Part shown: piece after piece, positions 34,500-42,123 of the stretch | Layout of the letters: each line of letters begins with the position of its first letter | How positions within the stretch are numbered: position 1 is the first letter of the stretch | Assembly (NCBI RefSeq): GCF_049310925.1 | Contig: NZ_JBMERP010000005.1 | Coordinates: 47,791 to 111,790, forward strand | Direction: 5' to 3' | DNA from: Virgibacillus_F sp049310925 | GTDB lineage: Bacteria > Bacillota > Bacilli > Bacillales > Amphibacillaceae | DNA: 64,000 nt | Position numbers and translations under genes: made by a program | Notes under the pieces: generated by a model | Databases searched by the model: none | The model's input: only the letters and a program-made list of their open reading frames with translations | Told to the model about the DNA's origin: nothing

Positions 34500-35609
34500 C
34501 TAGAATGGCAATGAACTCTGTATTTTTCTTTTTTTCCTTCTTAATAGCTTAGCTGTTTTCCTTCTCATCTTTCCATTAACAAACGGATAAACCATCAAAG
34601 GTAATCCTGGCACTAGTGAAACCGAGACGAGCGCTAACCAATAACTTTGCTCCGAGAGGAAATAGATTAGCGATGCTGGCAAAAATGGATAAAACAATCC
34701 TACCCTTATAGATGATTCGTATTTCCCTGGAATTTCAGCTTTAACTGTATAGGTGGATTTTATTTGTTCCCCTTTTGATAGAATCACCCTTTCATGACTC
34801 AACTCAATCTGCTTGTCACTCGTATTAATGGTTCCGATTAATGGAAAAGCACCATTATTGCTAAGCTCCGACAATGGACGCGAAACCTTATCGCCCACCT
34901 TTAAGATCCCGACATCACTCCCCATTATTACTCCCTGGCTTTTGTCAGATACCTGGTACGCCAAACCGAGGTTCTGTCCAGAAGTAAGCATTGTTCCACC
35001 CATAATAACTGCAATCGTTAATCCACCCACTATATAAATCAGCTGTAATTCCATCCCCTGACTCTTCTTTTTACGCTTTTTTGTAAACTTAATTTCCCCG
35101 AAGGCAATTAGTCCTGCAAGAACCAATGCGATTACTGGTATTAATAACGGATTGCTTTGAAACTTTTCCGCCCACAACGATAAGTAGCCAATTTTCGGAA
35201 TAACAATTGGTGTTTCTCCAATCGTTATTGCTTTCCCTGCAACCCACTCCTGTTTAATAGGTACAGTACCATCGGAACTTTGATCTGTATACTTATTGGC
35301 ATCACCTTTTGTAATGAACCCTTCTTCACGGCTCCCACTCATTACACGATGAGCGATCCAGCCCTGTTTTGAAAGACTCCCTTCTTCTGTTTTAAAAAAT
35401 ATAATATCTTCTTTATGTATAGTTTTCTCTTCTTTTAAATTTTCAATGATGACCATGTCCCCCCGTTCCCAAACAGGGTGCATACTGTTTGAACGGATAA
35501 CAGTAAGTAACATAGGTTCTTTTGTAATAGCTGATCCAATAGCTGCGACTAATGAACATAAGACTACTATTACTAGAACAACATTTATTATTCTCGAAAC
35601 TACCTTCAT
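34500..35609 (-). CDS. sipW: SipW-type signal peptidase I with a long extra C-terminal region
   Basis: 369 residues, about twice the length of B. subtilis SipW. An N-terminal membrane helix leads to the catalytic Ser (S42 in SNSMHP) and a His in place of Lys (H87 in WIAHRV), the Ser-His arrangement of ER-type/SipW peptidases. KGDANKYTD follows. After a second membrane helix (about 155-172) there is an additional region with a helix at about 190-210, an extracellular beta-rich part and a C-terminal helix with a basic tail. It should process the SipW-type secreted proteins encoded divergently from it. Start has GGAAAGGAG. Confidence 0.9.
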   Translation of the reverse strand: MKVVSRIINVVLVIVVLCSLVAAIGSAITKEPMLLTVIRSNSMHPVWERGDMVIIENLKEEKTIHKEDIIFFKTEEGSLSKQGWIAHRVMSGSREEGFITKGDANKYTDQSSDGTVPIKQEWVAGKAITIGETPIVIPKIGYLSLWAEKFQSNPLLIPVIALVLAGLIAFGEIKFTKKRKKKSQGMELQLIYIVGGLTIAVIMGGTMLTSGQNLGLAYQVSDKSQGVIMGSDVGILKVGDKVSRPLSELSNNGAFPLIGTINTSDKQIELSHERVILSKGEQIKSTYTVKAEIPGKYESSIRVGLFYPFLPASLIYFLSEQSYWLALVSVSLVPGLPLMVYPFVNGKMRRKTAKLLRRKKRKIQSSLPF

Positions 35610-35887
35610 AGATACAACTCCTTTCCTCTATTTTATTGTAAATCTATATCAAATTAAGCCCTCTAAAGTAGAATTCATCTGGTACAAAAGTATACCCTTC
35701 CATAAACTTAAGTAGCAGACAAAAGAAAAAAGTAGTAGTAAATCTAGTAAATAGTAGATTAATAAAGTAGACAAATGATATTTAATAAGCCCACTTAAGA
35801 GTGACGATATCAACCGATAAACCACCTATACTTGGTTTATCAACAAAACACGGCGATATGCCGAAAAAATTCTAGGAGGAATTATAA
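35610..35887. promoter_or_regulatory. Divergent intergenic region with two hairpins in the leader of the first secreted-protein gene
   Basis: It lies between sipW and the plus-strand secreted-protein gene and must hold both promoters. The plus-strand leader has a 9-bp stem (GATAAACCA / TGGTTTATC, 35816-35841) and a small CGGC-GATAT-GCCG hairpin at 35851-35863, close to the ribosome binding site CTAGGAGG. No known riboswitch consensus fits. Confidence 0.5.
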
Positions 35888-36448
35888 ATGAAAATGAAAA
35901 AAGGATTATTAATGGTAGTTTTACTACTAGCTCTTTCCAGCGTGATGGCAGCGATGTCATTTACGACTGCTAGTGTAACGAGTGGCATGTCGTTTAATGT
36001 TAAAAATACAAACGAATCGCTCTTAGCACTTTCAGCAAGTGACGAACACAATGCATCGTTTTACAATACAGCTGGTGCAGATAAACTAATTATTGACTTG
36101 GACAAAGGTTATAATGGTGACGACTTTGGCGTTCAAAACAATAGTGATTACACTTGGGACGAGTTATTTACAGTTAAAAATAATTCTGAACACGCAATAA
36201 ATGTTTCTGTAAGCACTAACCCTAAAGTTGGTATTGCAGGAATTAACACTTATTTAAAAAGTACTGAAGACTCTTGGACTAGAATAAATGGAATGTATAG
36301 TTCAGGGGATGGAGAATATACTTTTGTACTTGAACCTAACGAAGAAAGACAGATTGATCTTAAATTAGAATCTATGCAAGGTTCAAATAAACATGAAGGT
36401 CAAAGAGACTTCGATTTAATCGTTGATGCCAGCAAAGTCTCCAAGTAA
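35888..36448 (+). CDS. Secreted SipW-substrate-type protein (DUF1102/TasA-like surface protein)
   Basis: 186 residues. N-terminal hydrophobic signal (LLMVVLLLALSSVMAAM), then FTTASVTSGMSFNV and NESLLAL. This pattern is typical of SipW-dependent secreted proteins and of the DUF1102-like surface proteins I know from haloarchaea. A beta-sandwich with NNSDYTWDELFTVKNNSEHAINVSV follows. It lies divergent from sipW, as TasA lies beside SipW in B. subtilis. I infer a surface or fibre subunit; a strong terminator follows, so it is expressed separately from the next operon. Confidence 0.75.
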   Translation: MKMKKGLLMVVLLLALSSVMAAMSFTTASVTSGMSFNVKNTNESLLALSASDEHNASFYNTAGADKLIIDLDKGYNGDDFGVQNNSDYTWDELFTVKNNSEHAINVSVSTNPKVGIAGINTYLKSTEDSWTRINGMYSSGDGEYTFVLEPNEERQIDLKLESMQGSNKHEGQRDFDLIVDASKVSK

Positions 36449-36462
36449 TATAAGTTTTTTTA

Positions 36463-36496
36463 AAACATCCCTAAATTGAATTTAGGGATGTTTTTG
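36463..36496 (+). terminator. Intrinsic terminator after the first secreted-protein gene
   Basis: AAACATCCCTAAATT pairs perfectly with its complement and is followed by TTTTTG. Confidence 0.9.
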
Positions 36497-36620
36497 ATTT
36501 CCTTATCATACGGATAAGACATAACTACCCACTATTCGGCAAAATTAGAACCAATCATTGTACACTATCTGACATAATATCCACCACAATCTAGTTATAA
36601 TTAACTATGATAATAACTGG

Positions 36621-36700
36621 ATTACTAGGAAACTGTGATATACGTCCTATATGTGGGCACCAGGGACGTATGGAGTTAGTGGTGCAACCGGCCTGATTAG
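36621..36700 (+). promoter_or_regulatory. c-di-GMP-II riboswitch upstream of the surface-protein / two-component operon
   Basis: The plus strand carries the conserved class II blocks in order: AGGAAAC (36627-36633), a variable arm, GGGCAC (36655-36660), GAGTTAGTGGTGCAACCGGCC. TACGTCC (36641-36647) pairs with GGACGTA (36664-36670), and GCAC pairs with GTGC, giving the expected helices and pseudoknot. The 3' strand (GCCTGATTAG) is shared with the following terminator, so ligand binding should compete with termination. Class II is best known from Clostridia. Confidence 0.92.
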
Positions 36701-36737
36701 AACTGGACAATTTGTTCAGTTTGATTAGGCTTTTATT
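36691..36737 (+). terminator. Expression-platform terminator of the c-di-GMP-II riboswitch
   Basis: GCCTGAT pairs with ATTAGGC with an inner AACTG/CAGTT stem, followed by TTTTATT. It shares its 5' strand with the aptamer end. Confidence 0.82.
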
Positions 36738-36762
36738 ATGAACTTTTTTAGGAGGATGAAAA

Positions 36763-37167
36763 ATGAAATTTATGATTTCGCTGACGATGCTTTTTATCAC
36801 TGCAACAATTTCACTTCTACATACCACTAGTTTTACAACAGCCGAGGTAAAGAATAACACAAAACTATCAGTGGTCTCTGAGGAGAATGCATTGGTCGCA
36901 ATAACCTACACGAATAGTAAACAATTTGTAGTAACAAACAACACAAGCTCAACAATTAAAATAGAACGAATTGAGGTTAGTGGAGAATTTGACCATGAAA
37001 TTGTTGATTTAGGAAAAAAAGGATCTCACTTTATCAGCCCTGGTGCAGTTCAACCATTTAATATTACCGGAGATCCAAATAAATTAACCGGAAAGGTAAT
37101 TCAGGTAACAACAAATTGGAATAATGGTAGCGCAGTAATTAAATCAACAATACCAGATATCAAATAG
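36763..37167 (+). CDS. Second secreted SipW-substrate-type protein
   Basis: 134 residues; ribosome binding site TTAGGAGG. The signal region (FMISLTMLFITATISLL) is followed by TTSFTTAEVKNNTKLSVV and ENALVAI, the same layout as the 186-residue protein upstream, then a short beta-rich domain. It looks like a minor paralogue. First gene of an operon governed by the c-di-GMP-II riboswitch. Confidence 0.72.
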   Translation: MKFMISLTMLFITATISLLHTTSFTTAEVKNNTKLSVVSEENALVAITYTNSKQFVVTNNTSSTIKIERIEVSGEFDHEIVDLGKKGSHFISPGAVQPFNITGDPNKLTGKVIQVTTNWNNGSAVIKSTIPDIK

Positions 37168-37191
37168 AGAAAAATAAAAGGGGTAATAGAA

Positions 37192-38304
37192 ATGATTAAG
37201 ATCATAAGAAATCTATTAAATCGAGAAAACAAGAAAATTATGTTTAGCCTTGTCACATTATTAATTATCTCAGCTTCTGTTTCCGTTTATTCCTTTCTAC
37301 AGCCTACAACGATTACGAACCAAATTAATGACAATACTGCACAGTTTCAAACAACGTATGATTATAAGGCCACCGTTACACCTAATGTACTTAACCCAAA
37401 CGGCGGTACAATCGAGGTTGGCGATACAATTTTCAAAAAGGTGACAACAGCTATACCTTTCGACTTAAAAACTACAGTAAAATCAGAAAATCCTTTAACG
37501 ATAAAAGGAACACACGAAGTAAAGTTACTAGTGAAAGCAGGAGAGCTATGGGAGAGAACGTTCCCATTGGAAGAAAAACAATACTTCGAACAAACAGGGA
37601 AAGATTTATCAATTGTCGATAATGCTTATACAATAGACATTGCAAAACTCAAAACGTTTATAACACAAGTTGAAGAAGAAATCGGTGTTAGACCTGAACA
37701 GTATGCGTTGGAAGTGATCCCAACAATTCAAGGAACGATTAACTTTAATGGAAAAGAAGAGGAGATTCAGCCACAGGAAAGGCTAGTATTTCAATACGCC
37801 TATGATGAAATTAACCTAGCTAGTGAGAAAACTTTTACATCTAATGCCTCATTTACCACGACTCAAACAATTAAGAGTACATTTCAACTAATAGGAGTTC
37901 CGCTTCCTCTTATTCCAGTCCGAACAGCTAGTACTATATTGTTTATTCTGTTACTAATCTCTGTTAGTTATGCATATAGAGATTTAGTAATCAGTCGCCA
38001 CGCTCCTTCCTTGACACAAATGGAAAGAATCAATAAAAAGCATGGAAGCAGAATCATACCAGTCACTCAAAAAGTTACCACTGCAGATAAGTCGATTTTT
38101 ACACTAGACACGTTTAAGTCGATCATAAAAATTGCTGATGAAAAAGAACTTCCTATTTTTTGCTGCAAAGACCATCAAGACGGTGGAGCAGCATATTTCA
38201 TTGTTGATGGGGATTATATGTACAACTATGAAACTAGTAGAACAGAATTAATACGGAGTGCAAAAAAAGTAGAAGAAAGTGACAAAGCCTATGCAAGAGG
38301 TTAA
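37192..38304 (+). CDS. DUF5305 family membrane-anchored protein
   Basis: 370 residues. An N-terminal membrane helix (about 17-35) precedes an extracellular beta-rich domain (about 40-230, with TTYDYKATVTPNVLNPNGG and FPLEEKQYFEQTG). A second helix (about 245-265) and a cytoplasmic C-terminal domain follow. DUF5305 proteins occur next to SipW-type peptidases in bacteria and haloarchaea, so a role in assembling or anchoring the secreted proteins is likely but unproven. Second gene of the riboswitch operon; its 3' end overlaps the sensor kinase gene. Confidence 0.8.
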   Translation: MIKIIRNLLNRENKKIMFSLVTLLIISASVSVYSFLQPTTITNQINDNTAQFQTTYDYKATVTPNVLNPNGGTIEVGDTIFKKVTTAIPFDLKTTVKSENPLTIKGTHEVKLLVKAGELWERTFPLEEKQYFEQTGKDLSIVDNAYTIDIAKLKTFITQVEEEIGVRPEQYALEVIPTIQGTINFNGKEEEIQPQERLVFQYAYDEINLASEKTFTSNASFTTTQTIKSTFQLIGVPLPLIPVRTASTILFILLLISVSYAYRDLVISRHAPSLTQMERINKKHGSRIIPVTQKVTTADKSIFTLDTFKSIIKIADEKELPIFCCKDHQDGGAAYFIVDGDYMYNYETSRTELIRSAKKVEESDKAYARG

Positions 38305-40003
38305 TCGCTTTTATCGTTTACTAATCAAGAATCCTAGCAGTAAATTGCGTCTCGTATTTTTATATCGCTATATTTCTCTTCTACTAACTTCATTCTTTTA
38401 TATACTTGGCCCGCAATCACCATTTATTTTTAAGGCAGGAGTGGCAGTTTCACTGGGAATTTCAGCCTTGATCTTAACCGATCTATATAGAAAGTACGAA
38501 CATAATACTACAATACTAAAATCAATTGTAATAACAGAAACAATAGGACTGACGTTGTTGCTAATCCCTACAGGTGGTATATCGAGTCCATTTATATGGT
38601 ATGCACTTAATCCAGTTTTGATTGCAGCAAGCTTTCTGACACCCTTATTTTGTTGGACATCTTTAACATTCTACCTTGGAAGTACTACACTGTTTGCCTA
38701 TAATGTATTCCGTACTAACGATATAGGAATCTTTTTACAAGAAAAGTCCTATTTCTATTTGGTCTGTATATTAACAACGCTGCTAGCAAGCTTATATGCT
38801 AGTCTAACGAAAGAACTCGACTCAAAAGCTTCTCAACTAAAGATAAAGCAGGAAGAATTATTAGCGGTGAATAAAGAAATTACTGAAACAAATCAAAAGT
38901 ATTCAGAAACATTAGAACACGTCATGTCGCTTTACCACTTAATGGAAAACCTTGCATCAGAGAAAAGTCCTGAGAAGCTAACTAATGAAATAACTAATTC
39001 CTTAGTTAAATGTACACAAAGTGATGAAGCGTTCTTTTGGTTAGCAGATCTGGATTACAAAAACAGTTACATAGCTAGTACTTCAAACAGTACTGAAATC
39101 GAAATGGCAATCAAGGAAAAGCTGAACAAGCTGAAAGGAAAAAGGGAAGCGTTCGTTAGCAAGATTAATAAAGAATTGTTTTGGATAAAAGTAATTAGAA
39201 CATCAGGTAATGTCGGGATTTTAGGAGTTAAAATATCAAGTTCCAGTGAAGCCAAAAACACATTTTTTCTGAACCGTCCTTTCGAATTTTTAGCAGATCT
39301 TAGTGAAATAATGGTAGAGAGAATACACATGGACAATGTAATGAACCAAATGCTTCTAATCGAAGAACAAAATCGGATCGCCAATGAAATCCATGACAGC
39401 GTTTCTCAAAGATTGTTCGGGATTGTTTGTTCATTACACAGCTTACAAGCAAAAAGTGAAACCATAACAAAGGAAGAATTACATGCAGAATACCAATTTC
39501 TTTCCCAGTCAACGAACACAACAATAAAAGAACTTCGGTCAGCTATTTACCGGCTAAGTACAGTTAAGAAAGGTGAAGAACCTTTTCTTGTCCGCTTAAA
39601 AAAATATTTGGACGAATATGCGAAACTAAACGATGTCAGAATCACCTACCATATAACTGGTGATGAATCTTTAATAGAGAACGATTTAAAGCAAGCGCTC
39701 TACCGGATAATATGTGAAGCCTGTGGTAATGCAGTTCGCCATGGGAAATGTGGTGATATTCAACTTAAATTAACATTACTAAATAACAAAACAACACTAG
39801 TCATTCAGGATAATGGGATAGGAATTAGTTCGAACTATGTTACCGATGTGGAGGAAAAAGGCATTGGCCTTCTTAACATGAAAAGTATTGTAAAATCGTT
39901 TGCTGGCATATTCTCTATAGGTGGTAAATCTGGTATGGGAACAGAAATTGATATCGAAATCCCAAATAAAAAGATACAAAACAAGCAAGGGGTTGCTGGA
40001 TAG
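38279..40003 (+). CDS. Sensor histidine kinase, NarX/DegS-type (HisKA_3)
   Basis: About 574 residues if the GTG at 38279 is used; an ATG at 38291 is an alternative. Five to six N-terminal membrane helices (to about residue 175), a coiled coil (LKIKQEELLAVNKEITETN), a GAF-like region, then the HisKA_3 box NRIANEIHDSVSQR with phospho-His H372. The ATPase domain follows with CEACGNAVRHG and DNGIGIS. The start lies within the DUF5305 gene, implying translational coupling. With the next gene it forms a two-component system inside the c-di-GMP-II operon. Confidence 0.92.
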   Translation: MTKPMQEVNRFYRLLIKNPSSKLRLVFLYRYISLLLTSFFYILGPQSPFIFKAGVAVSLGISALILTDLYRKYEHNTTILKSIVITETIGLTLLLIPTGGISSPFIWYALNPVLIAASFLTPLFCWTSLTFYLGSTTLFAYNVFRTNDIGIFLQEKSYFYLVCILTTLLASLYASLTKELDSKASQLKIKQEELLAVNKEITETNQKYSETLEHVMSLYHLMENLASEKSPEKLTNEITNSLVKCTQSDEAFFWLADLDYKNSYIASTSNSTEIEMAIKEKLNKLKGKREAFVSKINKELFWIKVIRTSGNVGILGVKISSSSEAKNTFFLNRPFEFLADLSEIMVERIHMDNVMNQMLLIEEQNRIANEIHDSVSQRLFGIVCSLHSLQAKSETITKEELHAEYQFLSQSTNTTIKELRSAIYRLSTVKKGEEPFLVRLKKYLDEYAKLNDVRITYHITGDESLIENDLKQALYRIICEACGNAVRHGKCGDIQLKLTLLNNKTTLVIQDNGIGISSNYVTDVEEKGIGLLNMKSIVKSFAGIFSIGGKSGMGTEIDIEIPNKKIQNKQGVAG

Positions 40004-40644
40004 TGAAAATTATTATTGTAGATGATCATCCTTTAGTAAGGCAAGGGCTTACATCAGTACTTTCCTTAGACGAAACAATTGAGGTTTTAGGAGAAGCGAC
40101 TAACTGTAAAGAGGCATTACACTTAATCTATACGGCACAACCCGATTTAGCTTTAGTAGATCTCCGCATTGCTGGTGAGTCTGGTTTTGACATAATAAAG
40201 GAATCAATACGCCAAGGAGCTACATGCAAATTTGTTATTCTAACATCGTCAACAGAAGAAGATGACTTTACACGAGCGAAGGAACTAGGTGTACATGGCT
40301 ATATATTGAAAGAAGCTTTACCTGAAGAATTGATTCATGGATTACGTGTTATAAGTAAGGGCCGGAAATATTATGACCCTGGTGTCCTTGATTTGGTTAT
40401 GCAGAATGAAAACATAGCTGACACACACATTGAACAGCTGACACCAAAAGAAAAAGAAGTAATAATTGAGTTAGGCAAAGGCCTTTCGAATAAAGATATT
40501 TCAAAGACTTTGTTCATTACCGAATATACAGTTAAAAAACATGTTAGTCAGATATTGGCTAAACTTGGATTGGTAGACAGAACACAAGCAGCACTGTATG
40601 CGAACTCAAAAGGGTTAGTAACTTATAGTGTAAATGAAATATAG
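40003..40644 (+). CDS. NarL/FixJ-family response regulator
   Basis: 213 residues, GTG start overlapping the kinase stop by one base, with AAGGGG upstream. Receiver domain with the acidic pair DD at 7-8, phospho-Asp D53 in LALVDLR, Thr in LTSS and Lys in ILKEA. C-terminal LuxR-type HTH (LTPKEKEVIIELGKGLSNKDI, TVKKHVSQILAKLGL). Cognate partner of the preceding kinase. Last gene of the operon. Confidence 0.94.
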   Translation: MKIIIVDDHPLVRQGLTSVLSLDETIEVLGEATNCKEALHLIYTAQPDLALVDLRIAGESGFDIIKESIRQGATCKFVILTSSTEEDDFTRAKELGVHGYILKEALPEELIHGLRVISKGRKYYDPGVLDLVMQNENIADTHIEQLTPKEKEVIIELGKGLSNKDISKTLFITEYTVKKHVSQILAKLGLVDRTQAALYANSKGLVTYSVNEI

Positions 40645-40647
40645 TCA

Positions 40648-40682
40648 CTCCAGGCTCCCATTTTTCCTGGAGCTTTCCTTTT
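40648..40682. terminator. Terminator between convergent response-regulator genes
   Basis: CTCCAGG pairs with CCTGGAG; CTTTCCTTTTC follows on the plus strand. Confidence 0.7.
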
Positions 40683-40686
40683 CATT

Positions 40687-41322
40687 TCAAACTGCAATCC
40701 AATTATTTCTAATTGCAAATAAAGCCGCTTTAGTCCTATTCTCCACATTCAATTTCCTCAAAATAGATCTAACATGATTATTAACAGTTGTAGAAGTTAT
40801 GAAAAGGCTACTGGCAATGCTCTCGTTATTTTGTCCTTCAACGATCTTTTCAAGCACTTCCCATTCTCTACCTGTTAAAACTTTTTCAGGTCTTTTTAAT
40901 TCCTTACTGGTAACTTTTATATAATTATATAAAAGGAAAGGGGATAAGTCCGGATGTATATACTGCTTTCCATTCAAAATACTCTTAATCGCAAAAACCA
41001 ATTCGTCCGATTCCATCCCATTATAAAAATATCCTTGTAGATCTAATTTAAACAATTCGTTTAAGCGATCACTTCTTAAATCAGATGTCCATGCAACTAT
41101 TTTAATATCATTTTTTAAGCAATGATAAATGAGGTCCGAATTATCTACTTTTATATTCATGTCAATGATAAGTAAATCCGATTCCTGAGCAGCTTCATAA
41201 AATGAATTCTGTTGATCAGGATTACACTTGCTTACACTATGTTCACCCAGCTTTTCATTTAGGACTTTAACAATCCCGTCAAGGAATATTCCAGGTTCCT
41301 TAATAATCGTTATTTTGCTCAT
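40687..41322 (-). CDS. Atypical NarL/FixJ-type response regulator
   Basis: 211 residues. The receiver has Asp54 (LLIIDMNI), but the N-terminal acidic pair is reduced to one Glu (TIIKEPG), and the usual Thr/Ser and Lys are not evident. The LuxR HTH is intact (LTGREWEVLEKIVEGQNNESIA, TTVNNHVRSILRKLNVENR). It may work without phosphorylation. It stands alone, convergent with the two-component operon and beside an EAL pseudogene. Confidence 0.88.
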   Translation of the reverse strand: MSKITIIKEPGIFLDGIVKVLNEKLGEHSVSKCNPDQQNSFYEAAQESDLLIIDMNIKVDNSDLIYHCLKNDIKIVAWTSDLRSDRLNELFKLDLQGYFYNGMESDELVFAIKSILNGKQYIHPDLSPFLLYNYIKVTSKELKRPEKVLTGREWEVLEKIVEGQNNESIASSLFITSTTVNNHVRSILRKLNVENRTKAALFAIRNNWIAV

Positions 41323-41365
41323 TATTTAACACCTCTAATCGTACCGCATTTTTTAAGTATAGAAA

Positions 41366-42017
41366 CTAATTGGTTGTGGTCGACCCAAAAAGTATCCTTG
41401 TCCATAGGGAACACCCAATTCTTATGCTTTTATAGATCTTTTTCACGTTCAAATACTTCCAACACCATTGTGGTATCACCTTCAAAAGGTCGAGCATTAA
41501 TTTGATTAACCTTTGTTTTCGATGTGAATTGGAAAGCTCATAGGAAAAATAACGGTCTACCTTGGCAATATCTGGCTTAAGCTCTAAAATAGATTGAAGG
41601 GTTGATTCACCTTTTCCAATGTCATCAAGAGCAATTAGAAACCCTAGTTGTTTTAACTCTCCTATACTTTGCTGGATTGTTTCTAGACCGGCTACTCTTT
41701 CTGCTTCATTTATTTCAAAAAAGATTGACCGTGTATGAATAGCGGTATTAGATCTGATTTTCTTTATATAATGTTGAAATTCAGGATTGGTTAAAGTAGA
41801 AGGAAAAATGTTTATATATAGCTTTGACTCTTCCAGATTTGATTTTTCCATATTTAAAAGTACTGATTGCTTTTAAAATTGCTTTCATATCAAATAACCG
41901 ATTATTTTCCTTAGCATACTTAAACAGTAGCTCTGGATTATTAAAACCATTAGAACGCAGTAAAACTTCATAGCCGTGTGTTAGCTTGTTTGATAAATCC
42001 ATAATGGGCTGAATCAC
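41366..42017 (-). pseudogene. Degenerate EAL-domain protein (c-di-GMP phosphodiesterase remnant)
   Basis: Two minus-strand frames together read as an EAL domain: VIQPIMDLSNKLTHGYEVLLRS (the EAL position reads EVL), then LYINIFPSTLTNPEF and FLIALDDIGKGESTLQSILELKPDIAKVD. The end (GVPYGQGYFLGRPQP in intact homologues) is scattered over frames near 41370-41460. At least two frameshifts and loss of the usual upstream region make function unlikely. It lies in the middle of c-di-GMP-controlled genes. Confidence 0.85.
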
Positions 42018-42123
42018 GTGGTAAAAGTTAGACTATTCAATCAACGAGAAATAGTTTTTACGCTTAAGATAATAGGATAGCCCCCTTTTTGTGCGATCTA
42101 CCCTATTTTGGAATTACACAATT

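Noticed and set aside
35780..35870. A sixth c-di-GMP riboswitch before the 35888 gene
   Set aside because: Hairpins are present but neither the GGACGCAAAGC block of class I nor the GGAAAC/GGGCAC/GTGCAACCG set of class II is found.
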